NCBI GenBank assembly: GCA_000688615.1 | Contig: JHVA01000001.1 | Coordinates: 4,881,001 to 4,945,000 of the forward strand | Reading direction: 5' to 3' | DNA length: 64,000 nucleotides | DNA from: Acidobacteriaceae bacterium KBS 146 | GTDB taxonomy: Bacteria; Acidobacteriota; Terriglobia; Terriglobales; Acidobacteriaceae | In this document: in pieces, positions 8,897 to 16,790 of the stretch | Numbering within the stretch: position 1 is the first letter of the stretch | Layout of the letters: each line of letters starts with the position of its first letter | Made by a program: the position numbers and the translations under genes | Notes under the pieces: generated by a model | The model's input: only the letters and a program-made list of their open reading frames with translations | What the model was told of the DNA's origin: nothing | Database searches by the model: none

Positions 8897-10258
8897 TTAT
8901 TTCGCTTTCGCTACTGCAGCGTTTTGCGTTCCATCGTAGAGCTGGAACTCCCGGACACCGGCTGAACCCACGGTAGAGAGCAGGTTGAGGCGAACGCGCT
9001 GCGTGGTGACGGCGGGAAAGAGATCGATCTTTTTGTGGCCGATGGCACGGGCGTGGGCGATCTGCTTCCACGCACCGTCCTGCCAGGCCTCGATGCTGTA
9101 GTCCTGGATGCGCTGACCCTCGTTGAGCCATTCCATCGTCACGGTGCGATCGAAGGTGACCGGCTTATTGAAGCGGAGCTCGAGAGTGGCATGACGGTCC
9201 GGCGCTGACCAGAAGGTGTCGGGGTTATTGTCGGTGGCCGCGACCGTGGCGTCGTTGGGCGCATGAGTGGCGTTGACTGCGAGATTGTTGCTGTAGATTC
9301 GCTTTACCGCTTCACCGAATTCACGGAGGCGGGCGACGTCGGATTCCGGCAGACGTCCGGTGTTGTCCGGCGCGATTCCAAGCATGAGTTGAGCGCCGCG
9401 ACCGACGGTTTTTGTGTAGATGTCGAGCAGTTCATCGAGGCTCAAGAGGGAAGACTCGTCATTCGGATGCCAGAACCAGTGCAGTTTGCGTAGCGGAGTG
9501 TCTGCTTCCACGGGCCGCCAGCGAAGATAGCCGGCGCGGTCGATGACGTTCCAGTTTTCGTAAGGCACGGTGCCGTTTTCGGAGCCGACCCAGCGAGCGT
9601 CGGCGTTCTTGTAGAGCGCGGTATCGGCGAAGACGATGGTGTTGGGTTGATAGGTGCGAAGCTCCTGCACAATCTTGTCGAAGTCGTAGGTGCGTCCTGC
9701 GGAACCGGCGCCATCGAGCCAGAATTCAGTGAGCAGGCCGTAGTGGCTCGACAGCTCGGTAAGCTGCGAGAGGTAGTAGGTGTCATAAGCCTTCGGGTCG
9801 GGATAGCGCGAATCGTGACGATCCCACGGCGAAAGGTAGACGCCAAAGCCGAGGCCTGTTTTGTGAGCCGAGTCTGAGGCAAGACGGACGAGATCCCCTT
9901 TTCCATTCATCCAGGGGCTCGCTTTGACGGAATAGTCAGTGTGAGTGCTGGGGAAGAGGGCGAATCCGTCGTGATGCTTGGCGACCAGAACAGCGTACTT
10001 CGCGCCGCCCGCCTTTGCGGCTTCCATCCATTGATCGGTATCGACATGAGCAGGATTGAAGACAGACGGAGAGGCTGTGCCGTCGCCCCATTCGCGGTTC
10101 AGGAAGGTATTGGTAGAGAAGTGAATGATGACGCCGATTTCAAGATCCTGCCATTCGAGCTGAGCGGGGCTCGGCCTGACGTCGGGGAAGCTCTGCGCCG
10201 GAGCGAAAGTGAGGACGATAAAGAGGGTGCAGAGAGTAGCCAGAATCCTTGAAGGCAT
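8897..10258 (-). CDS. GH29 alpha-L-fucosidase with C-terminal discoidin-like domain, exported
   Basis: 453 residues starting with a Sec signal peptide (MPSRILATLCTLFIVLTFAP, cleavage near AQS). The catalytic barrel (about 25-320) shows GH29 landmarks: AKYAVLVAKHHDGFALFPS, and EFWLDGAG with the probable nucleophile Asp182. Residues about 325-450 form a galactose-binding, F5/8 type C-like domain (TFWSAPDRHATLELRF). GH29 enzymes release alpha-L-fucose; the extra domain probably binds sugar. It differs greatly from the GH29 protein at 5398 and belongs to the branch often linked to alpha-1,3/1,4-fucosides, though that subtype is inference. A 40-nt element also found at 16288 lies about 50 bases upstream of the start. 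Confidence 0.9.
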   Translation of the reverse strand: MPSRILATLCTLFIVLTFAPAQSFPDVRPSPAQLEWQDLEIGVIIHFSTNTFLNREWGDGTASPSVFNPAHVDTDQWMEAAKAGGAKYAVLVAKHHDGFALFPSTHTDYSVKASPWMNGKGDLVRLASDSAHKTGLGFGVYLSPWDRHDSRYPDPKAYDTYYLSQLTELSSHYGLLTEFWLDGAGSAGRTYDFDKIVQELRTYQPNTIVFADTALYKNADARWVGSENGTVPYENWNVIDRAGYLRWRPVEADTPLRKLHWFWHPNDESSLLSLDELLDIYTKTVGRGAQLMLGIAPDNTGRLPESDVARLREFGEAVKRIYSNNLAVNATHAPNDATVAATDNNPDTFWSAPDRHATLELRFNKPVTFDRTVTMEWLNEGQRIQDYSIEAWQDGAWKQIAHARAIGHKKIDLFPAVTTQRVRLNLLSTVGSAGVREFQLYDGTQNAAVAKAK

Positions 10259-10304
10259 GAGACCTTCAGGTTACCTGAGCGCGAAGGGCCACCCCATACT
10301 TTTT

Positions 10305-10344
10305 GTGCAAAGTCTTCGAACGATGTGACTTAGATCCGGACTCG
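10305..10344. repeat. 40-nt upstream element, copy 1
   Basis: Ungapped alignment to 16288-16327: a 13-base identical core (GTGCAAAGTCTTC) and then scattered matches including ACTTA and GGACT. Read on the minus strand it sits upstream of the GH29 start codon (10258), the same orientation and side as copy 2 relative to its gene. Confidence 0.55.
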
Positions 10345-10358
10345 ATTTTTAGACCCGA

Positions 10359-10730
10359 CTATGGGCGCCGACTTTTCTGAAAGGCGATTCCGGCCTGAAA
10401 GTTCTGGGCGATGCGATTGGCTTTCGCGATGGCCAGAGAGGCGTGGCTGGGGGTCAGTACCTCATGGGCGGTCTCGGAGAAGAGGTCGAGCCAGCGGGTG
10501 AAGTGGTCGGGGTCGAGAGGAAGCTGGAGGTGGGTCATCATGGGGTCGCCCTTATAGCGTCCAGTGGTGAGCAGGATGGTGGACCAGAAGTCCTTGAGGG
10601 TGGCGAGGTGATGGGGCCAATCACCCACGATTGCATTGAAGATGGGGCCGATGTCGCGGTCATCGCGGACCTTGGCGTAAAAGGTATCGACGAGGATGGA
10701 GATCTCTGCTTCGGTGATCGCGGAGGTCAT
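10359..10730 (-). CDS. Group III truncated haemoglobin
   Basis: 123 residues, the normal size of a truncated 2-over-2 globin. The N-terminal TEAEISILVDTFYAKVRDD, the ILLTTGRYKGDPMMTH loop and the LPLDPDHFTRWLDLF segment are typical of group III (trHbP) globins. These haem proteins bind oxygen or nitric oxide in the cytoplasm; proposed roles include NO handling under low oxygen. There is no signal peptide. The gene is transcribed toward the GH29 gene with about 100 bp between, and shares no obvious operon with it. Function beyond haem binding is inference. Confidence 0.9.
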   Translation of the reverse strand: MTSAITEAEISILVDTFYAKVRDDRDIGPIFNAIVGDWPHHLATLKDFWSTILLTTGRYKGDPMMTHLQLPLDPDHFTRWLDLFSETAHEVLTPSHASLAIAKANRIAQNFQAGIAFQKSRRP

Positions 10731-10897
10731 GGAGATAGTTTAGGCCTGCCGGTGCATGGAACTCCAACCGCCTTCTTTTGAGGAAACTCTGGCGAAGGAG
10801 GAGATTTCGCGGCGGTTAATTCGACCTATCCTCAGCGGGCTAAAGGGATAGTCATGTTTGAATAGATGGAGCAGTACGAAAGGAAACACGGGTCCCC

Positions 10898-11995
10898 ATG
10901 ACTGCGCAGGCACAGGATATTCCCAGCACCGCCCTTGGCATGGATGCGTCAAAGCGCCGCATCAACGGGCTGGATAGTATCCGCTTTGTCTGTGCCTTCA
11001 TCGTGGTGCTGAGGCATGTCAACCTGATTCCTGGGGGGTTGCATGGCGGAGGGAGTGCCGGTATAGCGAAGTTTCTGATCGGCATCTTCAACAGCCTCTT
11101 CAACGGGCCAGCGGCCGTTATTATCTTCTTTCTTATCAGCGGCTTCTGCATTCATTTTCCCTTCCGATCGGGCCGGACACCTGAGCTGGGGGCGTTCTAC
11201 TGCCGCCGATTCTTCAGAATCGTTCCGCCTGCGATCGTCTTTTTCCTTTGTTGGAAGTTTCTGCTGCATGAGCCAGGCGGGATCAACGACACGGTGTTGT
11301 GGAGTGTCTGCTGCGAGGTCATCTACTACTTTCTTTACCCGGCGCTGCTCTTTTTCCGGCAACGGTCCAGCTGGATGCTGCTGATCGGGCTGTCCACTTT
11401 GGTTACGGCTGTGCTTCTGTGGACGCAGCGCGGTTCTCTGAGCTACGACAACTATAACTATGTCGCTCTTGGGAACCTGACGTGGGTTGTAGGACTCCCG
11501 TGCTGGTTGCTTGGGTGCTGGCTTGCCGAAAACTATCTGCGGGTAAAAGCACCATCGACTTGGACGTTGTGGGGGATGCGGCTGAGCGTTTATGGCCTGT
11601 CGGTCGTGCTGGCGATGATCCATGTTCATGCCGAGCTTCTTTCAAACAAACTTTCTTTTTTGAGAAGCGACTGCATTCTGCTGAACCTGTTTGCCTTTCC
11701 TGCCTGCTACTGGCTTGCTCACGAGATGGCTTATGGTTCGGTACATGGAGACAATCGCTACCTGGAGTGGGCTGGAACCTGGAGCTACTCGCTCTATCTG
11801 GTCCATCTTCTCGTCCCGCGGATCGCGGCTGTCGTGGGGTTCCAGGATCGTCCGCAAAATCACGTTCTGATCCTGCTTGCGATTCTCATAGCGAGCTATT
11901 TGTTTTACCTGGCTATTGAACGACCATCCCATCGCCTTGCTGTGAACCTGGGACGGCGAATAGTTCCGGGTAAGGTCAGTGCAGCGGCGCTCTAA
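10898..11995 (+). CDS. Acyltransferase family 3 membrane protein
   Basis: 365 residues with about ten hydrophobic segments. The N-terminal GLDSIRFVCAFIVVLRHV contains the essential His of the acyltransferase-3 family, and a FRIVPPAIVFF segment follows in the usual place. Family members transfer acetyl or other acyl groups to sugars of surface polysaccharides, lipids or peptidoglycan across the inner membrane. The start ATG at 10898 follows a short purine-rich stretch (GAAAGGAAA). The gene is isolated, divergent from the globin gene and convergent with the kinase at 12102, so its acceptor cannot be inferred. Confidence 0.88.
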   Translation: MTAQAQDIPSTALGMDASKRRINGLDSIRFVCAFIVVLRHVNLIPGGLHGGGSAGIAKFLIGIFNSLFNGPAAVIIFFLISGFCIHFPFRSGRTPELGAFYCRRFFRIVPPAIVFFLCWKFLLHEPGGINDTVLWSVCCEVIYYFLYPALLFFRQRSSWMLLIGLSTLVTAVLLWTQRGSLSYDNYNYVALGNLTWVVGLPCWLLGCWLAENYLRVKAPSTWTLWGMRLSVYGLSVVLAMIHVHAELLSNKLSFLRSDCILLNLFAFPACYWLAHEMAYGSVHGDNRYLEWAGTWSYSLYLVHLLVPRIAAVVGFQDRPQNHVLILLAILIASYLFYLAIERPSHRLAVNLGRRIVPGKVSAAAL

Positions 11996-12101
11996 GGGAA
12001 CGGTAAGCAGCATTTCGCGAAAATGTAGATATAGAAAGGCGTGTCATGGCGGCGTGCCGTTATGTCAGCTTATGCTTCGCGAAAGAGATTATTGTCTTTG
12101 A

Positions 12102-13775
12102 CTAAGCGTTGGCGGGAAGAAGATTTTTTTTGTTCTCGAGTGGCAAAAAGATGGAGAAGACGGTGCCACGAGTGCGTTGCTGGCAACTCCGCACACGCAT
12201 ACGCCCGCAGTGACGGGTGATGATTTCGTGGCTGACCCAGAGCCCAAGGCCGGTGCCGTTGAATCCCTTGGTGGTAAAGAATGGCTCGAAGAGGCGCCTT
12301 TTCGTGTCATTGGATATGCCCATTCCGGTGTCGGCGACAGAGATGACGACACCCGGTGTTCCGGATGAGTCTACGGAGGGATGCGTGCGCAGAAATAATT
12401 CTCCTCCAGAGGGCATGGCATCGATCGCATTGGAGATGAGGTTGGAGAGGACCTGGCGAATCTCGTTTTCGAAACAGAGGATGTGATCGGTCGAGCGGAA
12501 TAACTGCCTGACCTGAATGAAGGAGTTTTTGAGACGTCCTTGGTGGATGGCGAGAACACTCTTCAAGAGGCTGTCGGGGGTGACCTGAGTGGGCCTGGTA
12601 GATTGACGATAAAAGCGCAGGGTCTGACTAGTGATCTGCGAGACGCGCCGTAGTTCTAGATCGACCTGCTCAAGGTAGGCGTCGGTTTCAGCCCTGTCGT
12701 CGGTCAGTCGGGCCAGATAGATGAGGTTCGTAATGGACTCAAGCGGGTTATTGATCTCATGCGCGATGGAGGCAGCGAGTCGTCCCACGGCCGTAAGTTT
12801 CTCCGTGCGGATGAGAGTCTCCTCGGCGGTGCGGCGTTCATGAATATCGACATTGATACCGATCATTCGACGGGCAGTTCCGTCGGGCGCATAGAGGAAG
12901 TGAGCCTGACCGTGCAGCCAGCGTTCCTCGCCGTTTGCCAGAACGACGCGAAAGTCATATCCGTAGTCGCGTCTCTGCTGAGCGAGGACTATCTCGATCT
13001 CTGACAGGATGCGTCTGGAATCGTCAGGATGAACTCGTTTGGACCAGTCACTGAGGGATCCCTCGAAGGTTCCCTCAGGAACACCATAAAGTTTTTCGAG
13101 TTCCGGGGACCAGTAGACACGATTTTCGGGAATGAACCAGTCGAAGGTTCCGCTTCTACCAGCTTCCAGAGCAAGGCGCAGGCGGGCCTGGCTATCCTGC
13201 AGGTTACGGAGCACCCGGCTGCGTTCGATCGATTCCCAGCAGCGACTGGCGACCGCGCGGACGAGGTCTACTTCTTCCGTGAGCCAGTGGCGCGGCGTGA
13301 TGCAATGCACCGCCATACTAGCTGAGAAGACGCCGTCTTTGAGGACGGGAACGCAGATGACAGCGCGGATCGCTGTGCCCCGAAAGACTTCCAGGACTGA
13401 TGGTTCGTCGTTGAGGATTTGGGAATCGGTCTCGGAGTCTTCGACGATAAAGGGCTCGCCGGAGCGCATCTGGCGGAGGCAGGCCGTCGAGAACTGGGTG
13501 AAGGTATAGCGCCCTACGATGGAGTGGGTACCGTCGATGTAGTTTCCGGTGAGGTTGAAGGTGTCCTGGTCGGCCTCAACATCCGCGTAGGCGCAACGAT
13601 TGACCCGAAGATACTGGCCGAGTAGGGTGGCGGCGGCGAGAAGCATGTCTTCGGGAGTTGTAAGGATACGAGTTGCCTGATCGATGCGAGCCAGCAGATC
13701 TTCACGTTCTGAGAGGATGGTGATGCGAGAACGAAGAGATTCCAGCTCAGAGAGAGCTTGCTCGGTTGACAACAC
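12102..13775 (-). CDS. GAF-PAS sensor histidine kinase (orphan)
   Basis: 557 residues from a GTG at about 13775, favoured because GGGAG precedes it by about 10 bases; a TTG start at 13856 adds 27 unremarkable residues. Domains: a coiled lead-in, GAF about 28-188 (NRCAYADVEAD), PAS about 195-318 ending in a PAC segment, HisKA with H-box SIAHEINNPLE (His about 339), then HATPase with ADTGMGIS and GTGLGLWVS motifs. No transmembrane segment, so it should sense a cytoplasmic signal. No regulator gene is adjacent. It shares the H-box and G-box almost word for word with the kinases at 1 and 25305. Confidence 0.92.
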   Translation of the reverse strand: MLSTEQALSELESLRSRITILSEREDLLARIDQATRILTTPEDMLLAAATLLGQYLRVNRCAYADVEADQDTFNLTGNYIDGTHSIVGRYTFTQFSTACLRQMRSGEPFIVEDSETDSQILNDEPSVLEVFRGTAIRAVICVPVLKDGVFSASMAVHCITPRHWLTEEVDLVRAVASRCWESIERSRVLRNLQDSQARLRLALEAGRSGTFDWFIPENRVYWSPELEKLYGVPEGTFEGSLSDWSKRVHPDDSRRILSEIEIVLAQQRRDYGYDFRVVLANGEERWLHGQAHFLYAPDGTARRMIGINVDIHERRTAEETLIRTEKLTAVGRLAASIAHEINNPLESITNLIYLARLTDDRAETDAYLEQVDLELRRVSQITSQTLRFYRQSTRPTQVTPDSLLKSVLAIHQGRLKNSFIQVRQLFRSTDHILCFENEIRQVLSNLISNAIDAMPSGGELFLRTHPSVDSSGTPGVVISVADTGMGISNDTKRRLFEPFFTTKGFNGTGLGLWVSHEIITRHCGRMRVRSCQQRTRGTVFSIFLPLENKKNLLPANA

Positions 13776-13982
13776 GAAGTCGATTCTCCCTGCGCAGATT
13801 TTGGGCGGACAGTAGTTGGATGCAGTTTTGTATCGCGGCGGTGAATTGTCCGGCAACCTGACACGTGGCGGGACCTGGCTGTTGCAACGATTGCCGATAC
13901 GCCGCGGCGCTCGAGAGCTTCAGCCTGGCGGAATTCTGAGGCGGCGGTGTTGTGCGCATCCTTCTTACTTCCCGCGACTGAA

Positions 13983-14017
13983 AGGCTGCTCCAATCTCGT
14001 GGGAGATATGGAGCAGC
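13983..14017 (-). terminator. Rho-independent terminator of the gene at 14071
   Basis: A near-perfect hairpin: GGCTGCTCCA plus ATCTC on one arm pairs with GAGAT and TGGAGCAGCC on the other, with one bulged A and a GTGG loop. On the minus strand the stem is followed by TTTC, and it lies about 50 bases past the stop of the 14071 gene. Confidence 0.65.
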
Positions 14018-14070
14018 CCGATTGGGTGGGCTCGATTGAATTCAGGGGAGAGCAGTGGTGAATCTGACGC

Positions 14071-14469
14071 TTACTTCCACTCCCACATGTTTGAGACGGT
14101 GCTGCCGTCGGAGGCGACTTCGTACTCGAAGGCGGCGCAGGAGTTGTTGAGTGCGCCGAGCTGGGCGGATGTGGTCTGGAAGAAGAGCATGCCGCGATAG
14201 CTGACGGAGCCGCCTGGGCCGAATCTGCCGATGCCGTTGCCGGTCCAGGTGAGGGACTCGCCGTTGTCGGTGAGGCTCATGCCCTGTCCTTCGCCGACGA
14301 TGGAGCCATCGGCGCGAACGATAGAGGTGTAGGTTCCCATGCCGGTGACGTGGACCCCGAGGACGTCGCCGGAGTCTTCGAAGGAGACCTCTGCGGTTGG
14401 CGGGTTGACGGAGAGGACTCGCCGGACGAGCCGTTTTCCTTTAACTGTGCCTATCTGTTTTCCGAGCAT
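14071..14469 (-). CDS. Conserved-looking hypothetical protein, beta-rich
   Basis: 132 residues without signal peptide or membrane segment. The sequence is rich in Gly, Thr, Ser and short alternating hydrophobic strands (GMGTYTSIVRADGSIVGEGQG, split by turns), suggesting a small beta-barrel. The beginning MLGKQIGTVKGKRLVRRVL is basic. I do not recognise the family with certainty. It resembles small proteins annotated as hypothetical in acidobacteria. A clear terminator follows it. It is divergent from the P460-like gene with about 245 bases between, so the two may share a promoter region but no function is implied. Confidence 0.65.
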   Translation of the reverse strand: MLGKQIGTVKGKRLVRRVLSVNPPTAEVSFEDSGDVLGVHVTGMGTYTSIVRADGSIVGEGQGMSLTDNGESLTWTGNGIGRFGPGGSVSYRGMLFFQTTSAQLGALNNSCAAFEYEVASDGSTVSNMWEWK

Positions 14470-14714
14470 AATGATCTCTCACTTTCAGGAGGATTGAACT
14501 GTGGCCCGGGGGAGTGGGCAATTGTATGCCTGCGGGATTATTGCCGGGGAGCAGCTTCGGAATAAATCAGTCGTTCCGCCTGTGGGCTTCATTCGAGCCT
14601 GCCCGGATGGGGTCACCCGGACGAAAATCGTATCGATCAGGCAGAAATTTGGGTGTGATATGCTGTGCCGCATCCAGCATTCCAAATAGAAGTCTTCGTA
14701 AGAAGGGATCAGCT

Positions 14715-15248
14715 ATGAAGCGCAAAAGCAAGCTCATGGTTGCGAGAGCCACGGCTGTGCTCGCCATTGTTGGTGTAGCGTCCGGTTACTCGCAGGAGAA
14801 GTACTCGCTGAAATCGCCGGATGGAGTTGCGTTCTCCGACTTCAAGGGATACGAGGACTGGGCTGTGGTCTCTTCCGCACGGACGGATGAGGTGCTCAAG
14901 GTGATCGTCGCCAATCCGACGATGATCAAAGCGCTCAAGGCGGGGATTCCGGGCAACGGCAAAGCTTTCCCGGATGGCTCCAGGATCGTGAAGCTGCAGT
15001 GGAAGCCGAAGAAGAGCACGGAGGCTCCCTTCGCGGTGGAGGTTCCGGACACCTTCAGCCAGGCTTTCGTGATGGAGAAGGACAGCAAGAGATTTACGAA
15101 GAGTGGCGGATGGGGATACGCGCTGTTCAATTACGCGGCCGCCTCGGATAAGTTCACGGCGGACCCCAGCCCTTCAGACTGTGGGAACAAGTGCCATGTG
15201 GCCGTGAAGGCGAAGGACTATATCTTCCACCCATACCAGAAGCGTTGA
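14715..15248 (+). CDS. Exported cytochrome P460-like protein with CX3CH motif
   Basis: 177 residues from the ATG at 14715, preceded by AGAAGGGA at a good distance. A signal peptide is present (basic KRKSK, hydrophobic core to about residue 24). The body matches the cytochrome P460 pattern: FKGYEDWAVVSSAR early, GSRIVKLQWKPKK in the middle, GGWGYALFNY late, then a C-terminal Cys motif. In P460 proteins a CxxCH attaches haem c; here the DNA clearly reads Cys156-Gly-Asn-Lys-Cys160-His161, that is CX3CH, one residue longer. Haem attachment is therefore plausible but not assured. The GlcG/HbpS-like gene follows 39 bases later, probably in one operon, and both products are exported. Confidence 0.82.
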   Translation: MKRKSKLMVARATAVLAIVGVASGYSQEKYSLKSPDGVAFSDFKGYEDWAVVSSARTDEVLKVIVANPTMIKALKAGIPGNGKAFPDGSRIVKLQWKPKKSTEAPFAVEVPDTFSQAFVMEKDSKRFTKSGGWGYALFNYAAASDKFTADPSPSDCGNKCHVAVKAKDYIFHPYQKR

Positions 15249-15287
15249 ACTGCGTCTGACGCGGCCCAACTTTAGGAGAGGAAATTT

Positions 15288-15752
15288 GTGAAGCGATTCT
15301 TGGCGGCAATTCTTGTTCCAGCGATGGCGGCCTTCGCCAGCGATCTTCCAAGCAAGAAGTATCTGGATCTTGCCAACATCAAAGTCATGGTTGCTGCAGC
15401 GGAGGCAAAGGCTAAGGAGCTGAATGTTTCTGTAACCATCTGCGTGGTGGATGAGAGCGGCAATCTGCTTTTTCTAGAGAAGGGCGAAACAGCCTCACTC
15501 AGTACGATTCAGTTTGCTCAAAAGAAGGCGCGCCATGCGGCCTTCTACGGCAAACCGTCGAGAGATGGGGCAGAGACGATCAAGAAGGGCAGCACAGAGG
15601 CGCTGGCGTTTCCGGAGTTTTTTCCCAATCAGGGAGGGTTGCCGATCAAGGTCGATGGGCAGCTTGTGGGTGGGATCTCCGCGAGCGGCGCGAAGTCGGA
15701 GATCGATGAAGCTATCGCACAATCCGGTCTTGACGCGCTGCTCAAGAAGTGA
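15288..15752 (+). CDS. Exported GlcG/HbpS family protein
   Basis: 154 residues with GTG start at 15288 and a strong AGGAGAGG ahead of it. Residues 1-18 form a signal peptide (MKRFLAAILVPAMAAFAS). The rest is the GlcG/HbpS (DUF336) fold: an AAEAKAKELNVSVTICVVDESG opening read in parts as AEAKAKELNV and VTICVVDESGNLL, then a FAQKKARHAAF helix and GGLPIKVDGQLVGGISASG near the end. HbpS binds haem and participates in haem and redox sensing in Streptomyces; other members sit near glycolate genes without known activity. Placement directly after a P460-like gene favours a haem-related periplasmic role, which is inference. Confidence 0.85.
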   Translation: MKRFLAAILVPAMAAFASDLPSKKYLDLANIKVMVAAAEAKAKELNVSVTICVVDESGNLLFLEKGETASLSTIQFAQKKARHAAFYGKPSRDGAETIKKGSTEALAFPEFFPNQGGLPIKVDGQLVGGISASGAKSEIDEAIAQSGLDALLKK

Positions 15753-15855
15753 TGATCGATGGGTGGTTGGGACGATGTGCGGGCCACCCGTAGCTCTTCG
15801 AATCAGAGGCACCGGATGTGGAGGTTCGATCTGATCTATGGCGGCCTGTCCACGA

Positions 15856-16269
15856 TCAGCTGTGCTGATCGGGATCCTGTACCGGTTCGTCCCAGAAGTC
15901 GGGGTGGACCTTCAACTCCGTCTGATTGGATTGTTGAGCCGAGCGCAGGTTGGTAGATGCGAGCTGGAGGGCGTAGAGGAGCAGACCTGCGCGGCGCACA
16001 TCGATGTCGTTGGCCGCGAGACGGGTCATGACTTCGCCGAGCGACTCCAGGATGGCGATGGGGCTGGCAGGTGTGAAGAGGGAGAAGGTGCTGCGGCGTG
16101 CGATGCGCTCGTGCGGGTGGACGACGACACGGCGAGAGTCGTGGTGGTAGTAGCAGAACTGCTCATCACGCATGCGGGGGCTGCCGCAGCGCGTGTCGTC
16201 GGGAAAGATGTGGTGGCACTGGTAGTGGTTATTGGGGTTGTCGTTGTTCGTGGTGGCTTCGTTGTGCAT
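15856..16269 (-). CDS. Small Cys/His-cluster protein of unknown function
   Basis: 137 residues from the ATG at 16269, which has AAGGGGGAT just upstream; a longer frame to 16533 would run back through a shared upstream element and a terminator hairpin and is unlikely. Residues about 18-45 hold a C-x9-C-x11-C-x2-H type cluster (CHHIFPDDTRCGSPRMRDEQ then FCYYHH), which looks like a small zinc-binding knuckle. After it come a basic stretch (RRVVVHPHERIARR), a helical region (IAILESLGEVMTRLAAND) and a polar tail with acidic end. No signal peptide. I have an impression of similar short proteins recurring in acidobacterial genomes, but cannot name a function. Confidence 0.7.
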   Translation of the reverse strand: MHNEATTNNDNPNNHYQCHHIFPDDTRCGSPRMRDEQFCYYHHDSRRVVVHPHERIARRSTFSLFTPASPIAILESLGEVMTRLAANDIDVRRAGLLLYALQLASTNLRSAQQSNQTELKVHPDFWDEPVQDPDQHS

Positions 16270-16287
16270 GGTATCCCCCTTGTTTTC

Positions 16288-16327
16288 GTGCAAAGTCTTC
16301 AAAGCAAATAACTTAAGTCTGGACTTG
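16288..16327. repeat. 40-nt upstream element, copy 2
   Basis: Partner of 10305-10344, sharing GTGCAAAGTCTTC exactly and further ungapped matches. On the minus strand it ends 19 bases before the ATG of the Cys/His protein, so it would lie in that gene's promoter or leader. Confidence 0.55.
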
Positions 16328-16364
16328 CGGCGCAATTGGTGTGCCAAACTTGTGGTTAAAGCGA

Positions 16365-16397
16365 GAAGCCCCGGCGGGTGCCGGGGCTTCTTTTTGT
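16365..16397 (+). terminator. Strong rho-independent terminator without an obvious gene
   Basis: An 11-bp GC-rich stem (GAAGCCCCGGC and its complement), GGGT loop, then TTTTTGT on the plus strand. The T-run makes it a plus-strand terminator, yet the nearest upstream coding gene on plus ends at 15752 and the intervening gene is antisense. Confidence 0.75.
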
Positions 16398-16790
16398 ATC
16401 TCTTTCTATTGTAAGAAATCGGGTGGATGGATTCGGCACTTTTGGGAGAATTATTTTGGGGTGGAAGTGGTTCGGTTTGTTTTGGATGTGGGTTTGAGTG
16501 CGGGTTTTGCACAGATTTGGGTCTTGACAGCAATTTGTTTGTTCACGTATCTGCGAAGGCCTGATCAGGCTTCCCCATTGACGCAATCCCGCTGCGCTGA
16601 GTAAGTCCGTTGTGTCAAGAAGGTCAGGTCAGATCTTGGCAGCTCGTCAAAATTCCCGGTCGATCCGAACAGTCGGGATAGATCCTGACTGTGCTGTGCC
16701 GTCCGGCTGACCCTTCCCCGCGGATCCCATTTGTGGTGCATCCGCAAACCTGCGAATTAAGCAGGCCCGCGCGCCTGCGTAGGAGGACTG

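Larger units (their letters stand above)
16270..16790. other. 521-bp intergenic region
   Basis: Holds, from left to right: the leader of the Cys/His gene, the shared 40-nt element (16288-16327), the orphan plus-strand terminator (16365-16397), an AT-richer stretch, and a possible sigma70-type promoter for the lactonase-fold gene (TTGACA 16524-16529, TATCTG 16548-16553, 18-base spacer). No convincing open reading frame or tRNA. Confidence 0.5.

Noticed and set aside
16270..16533. Longer version of the Cys/His protein
   Set aside because: It would run back through the terminator hairpin and the shared element, and the ATG at 16269 has its own strong ribosome binding site.
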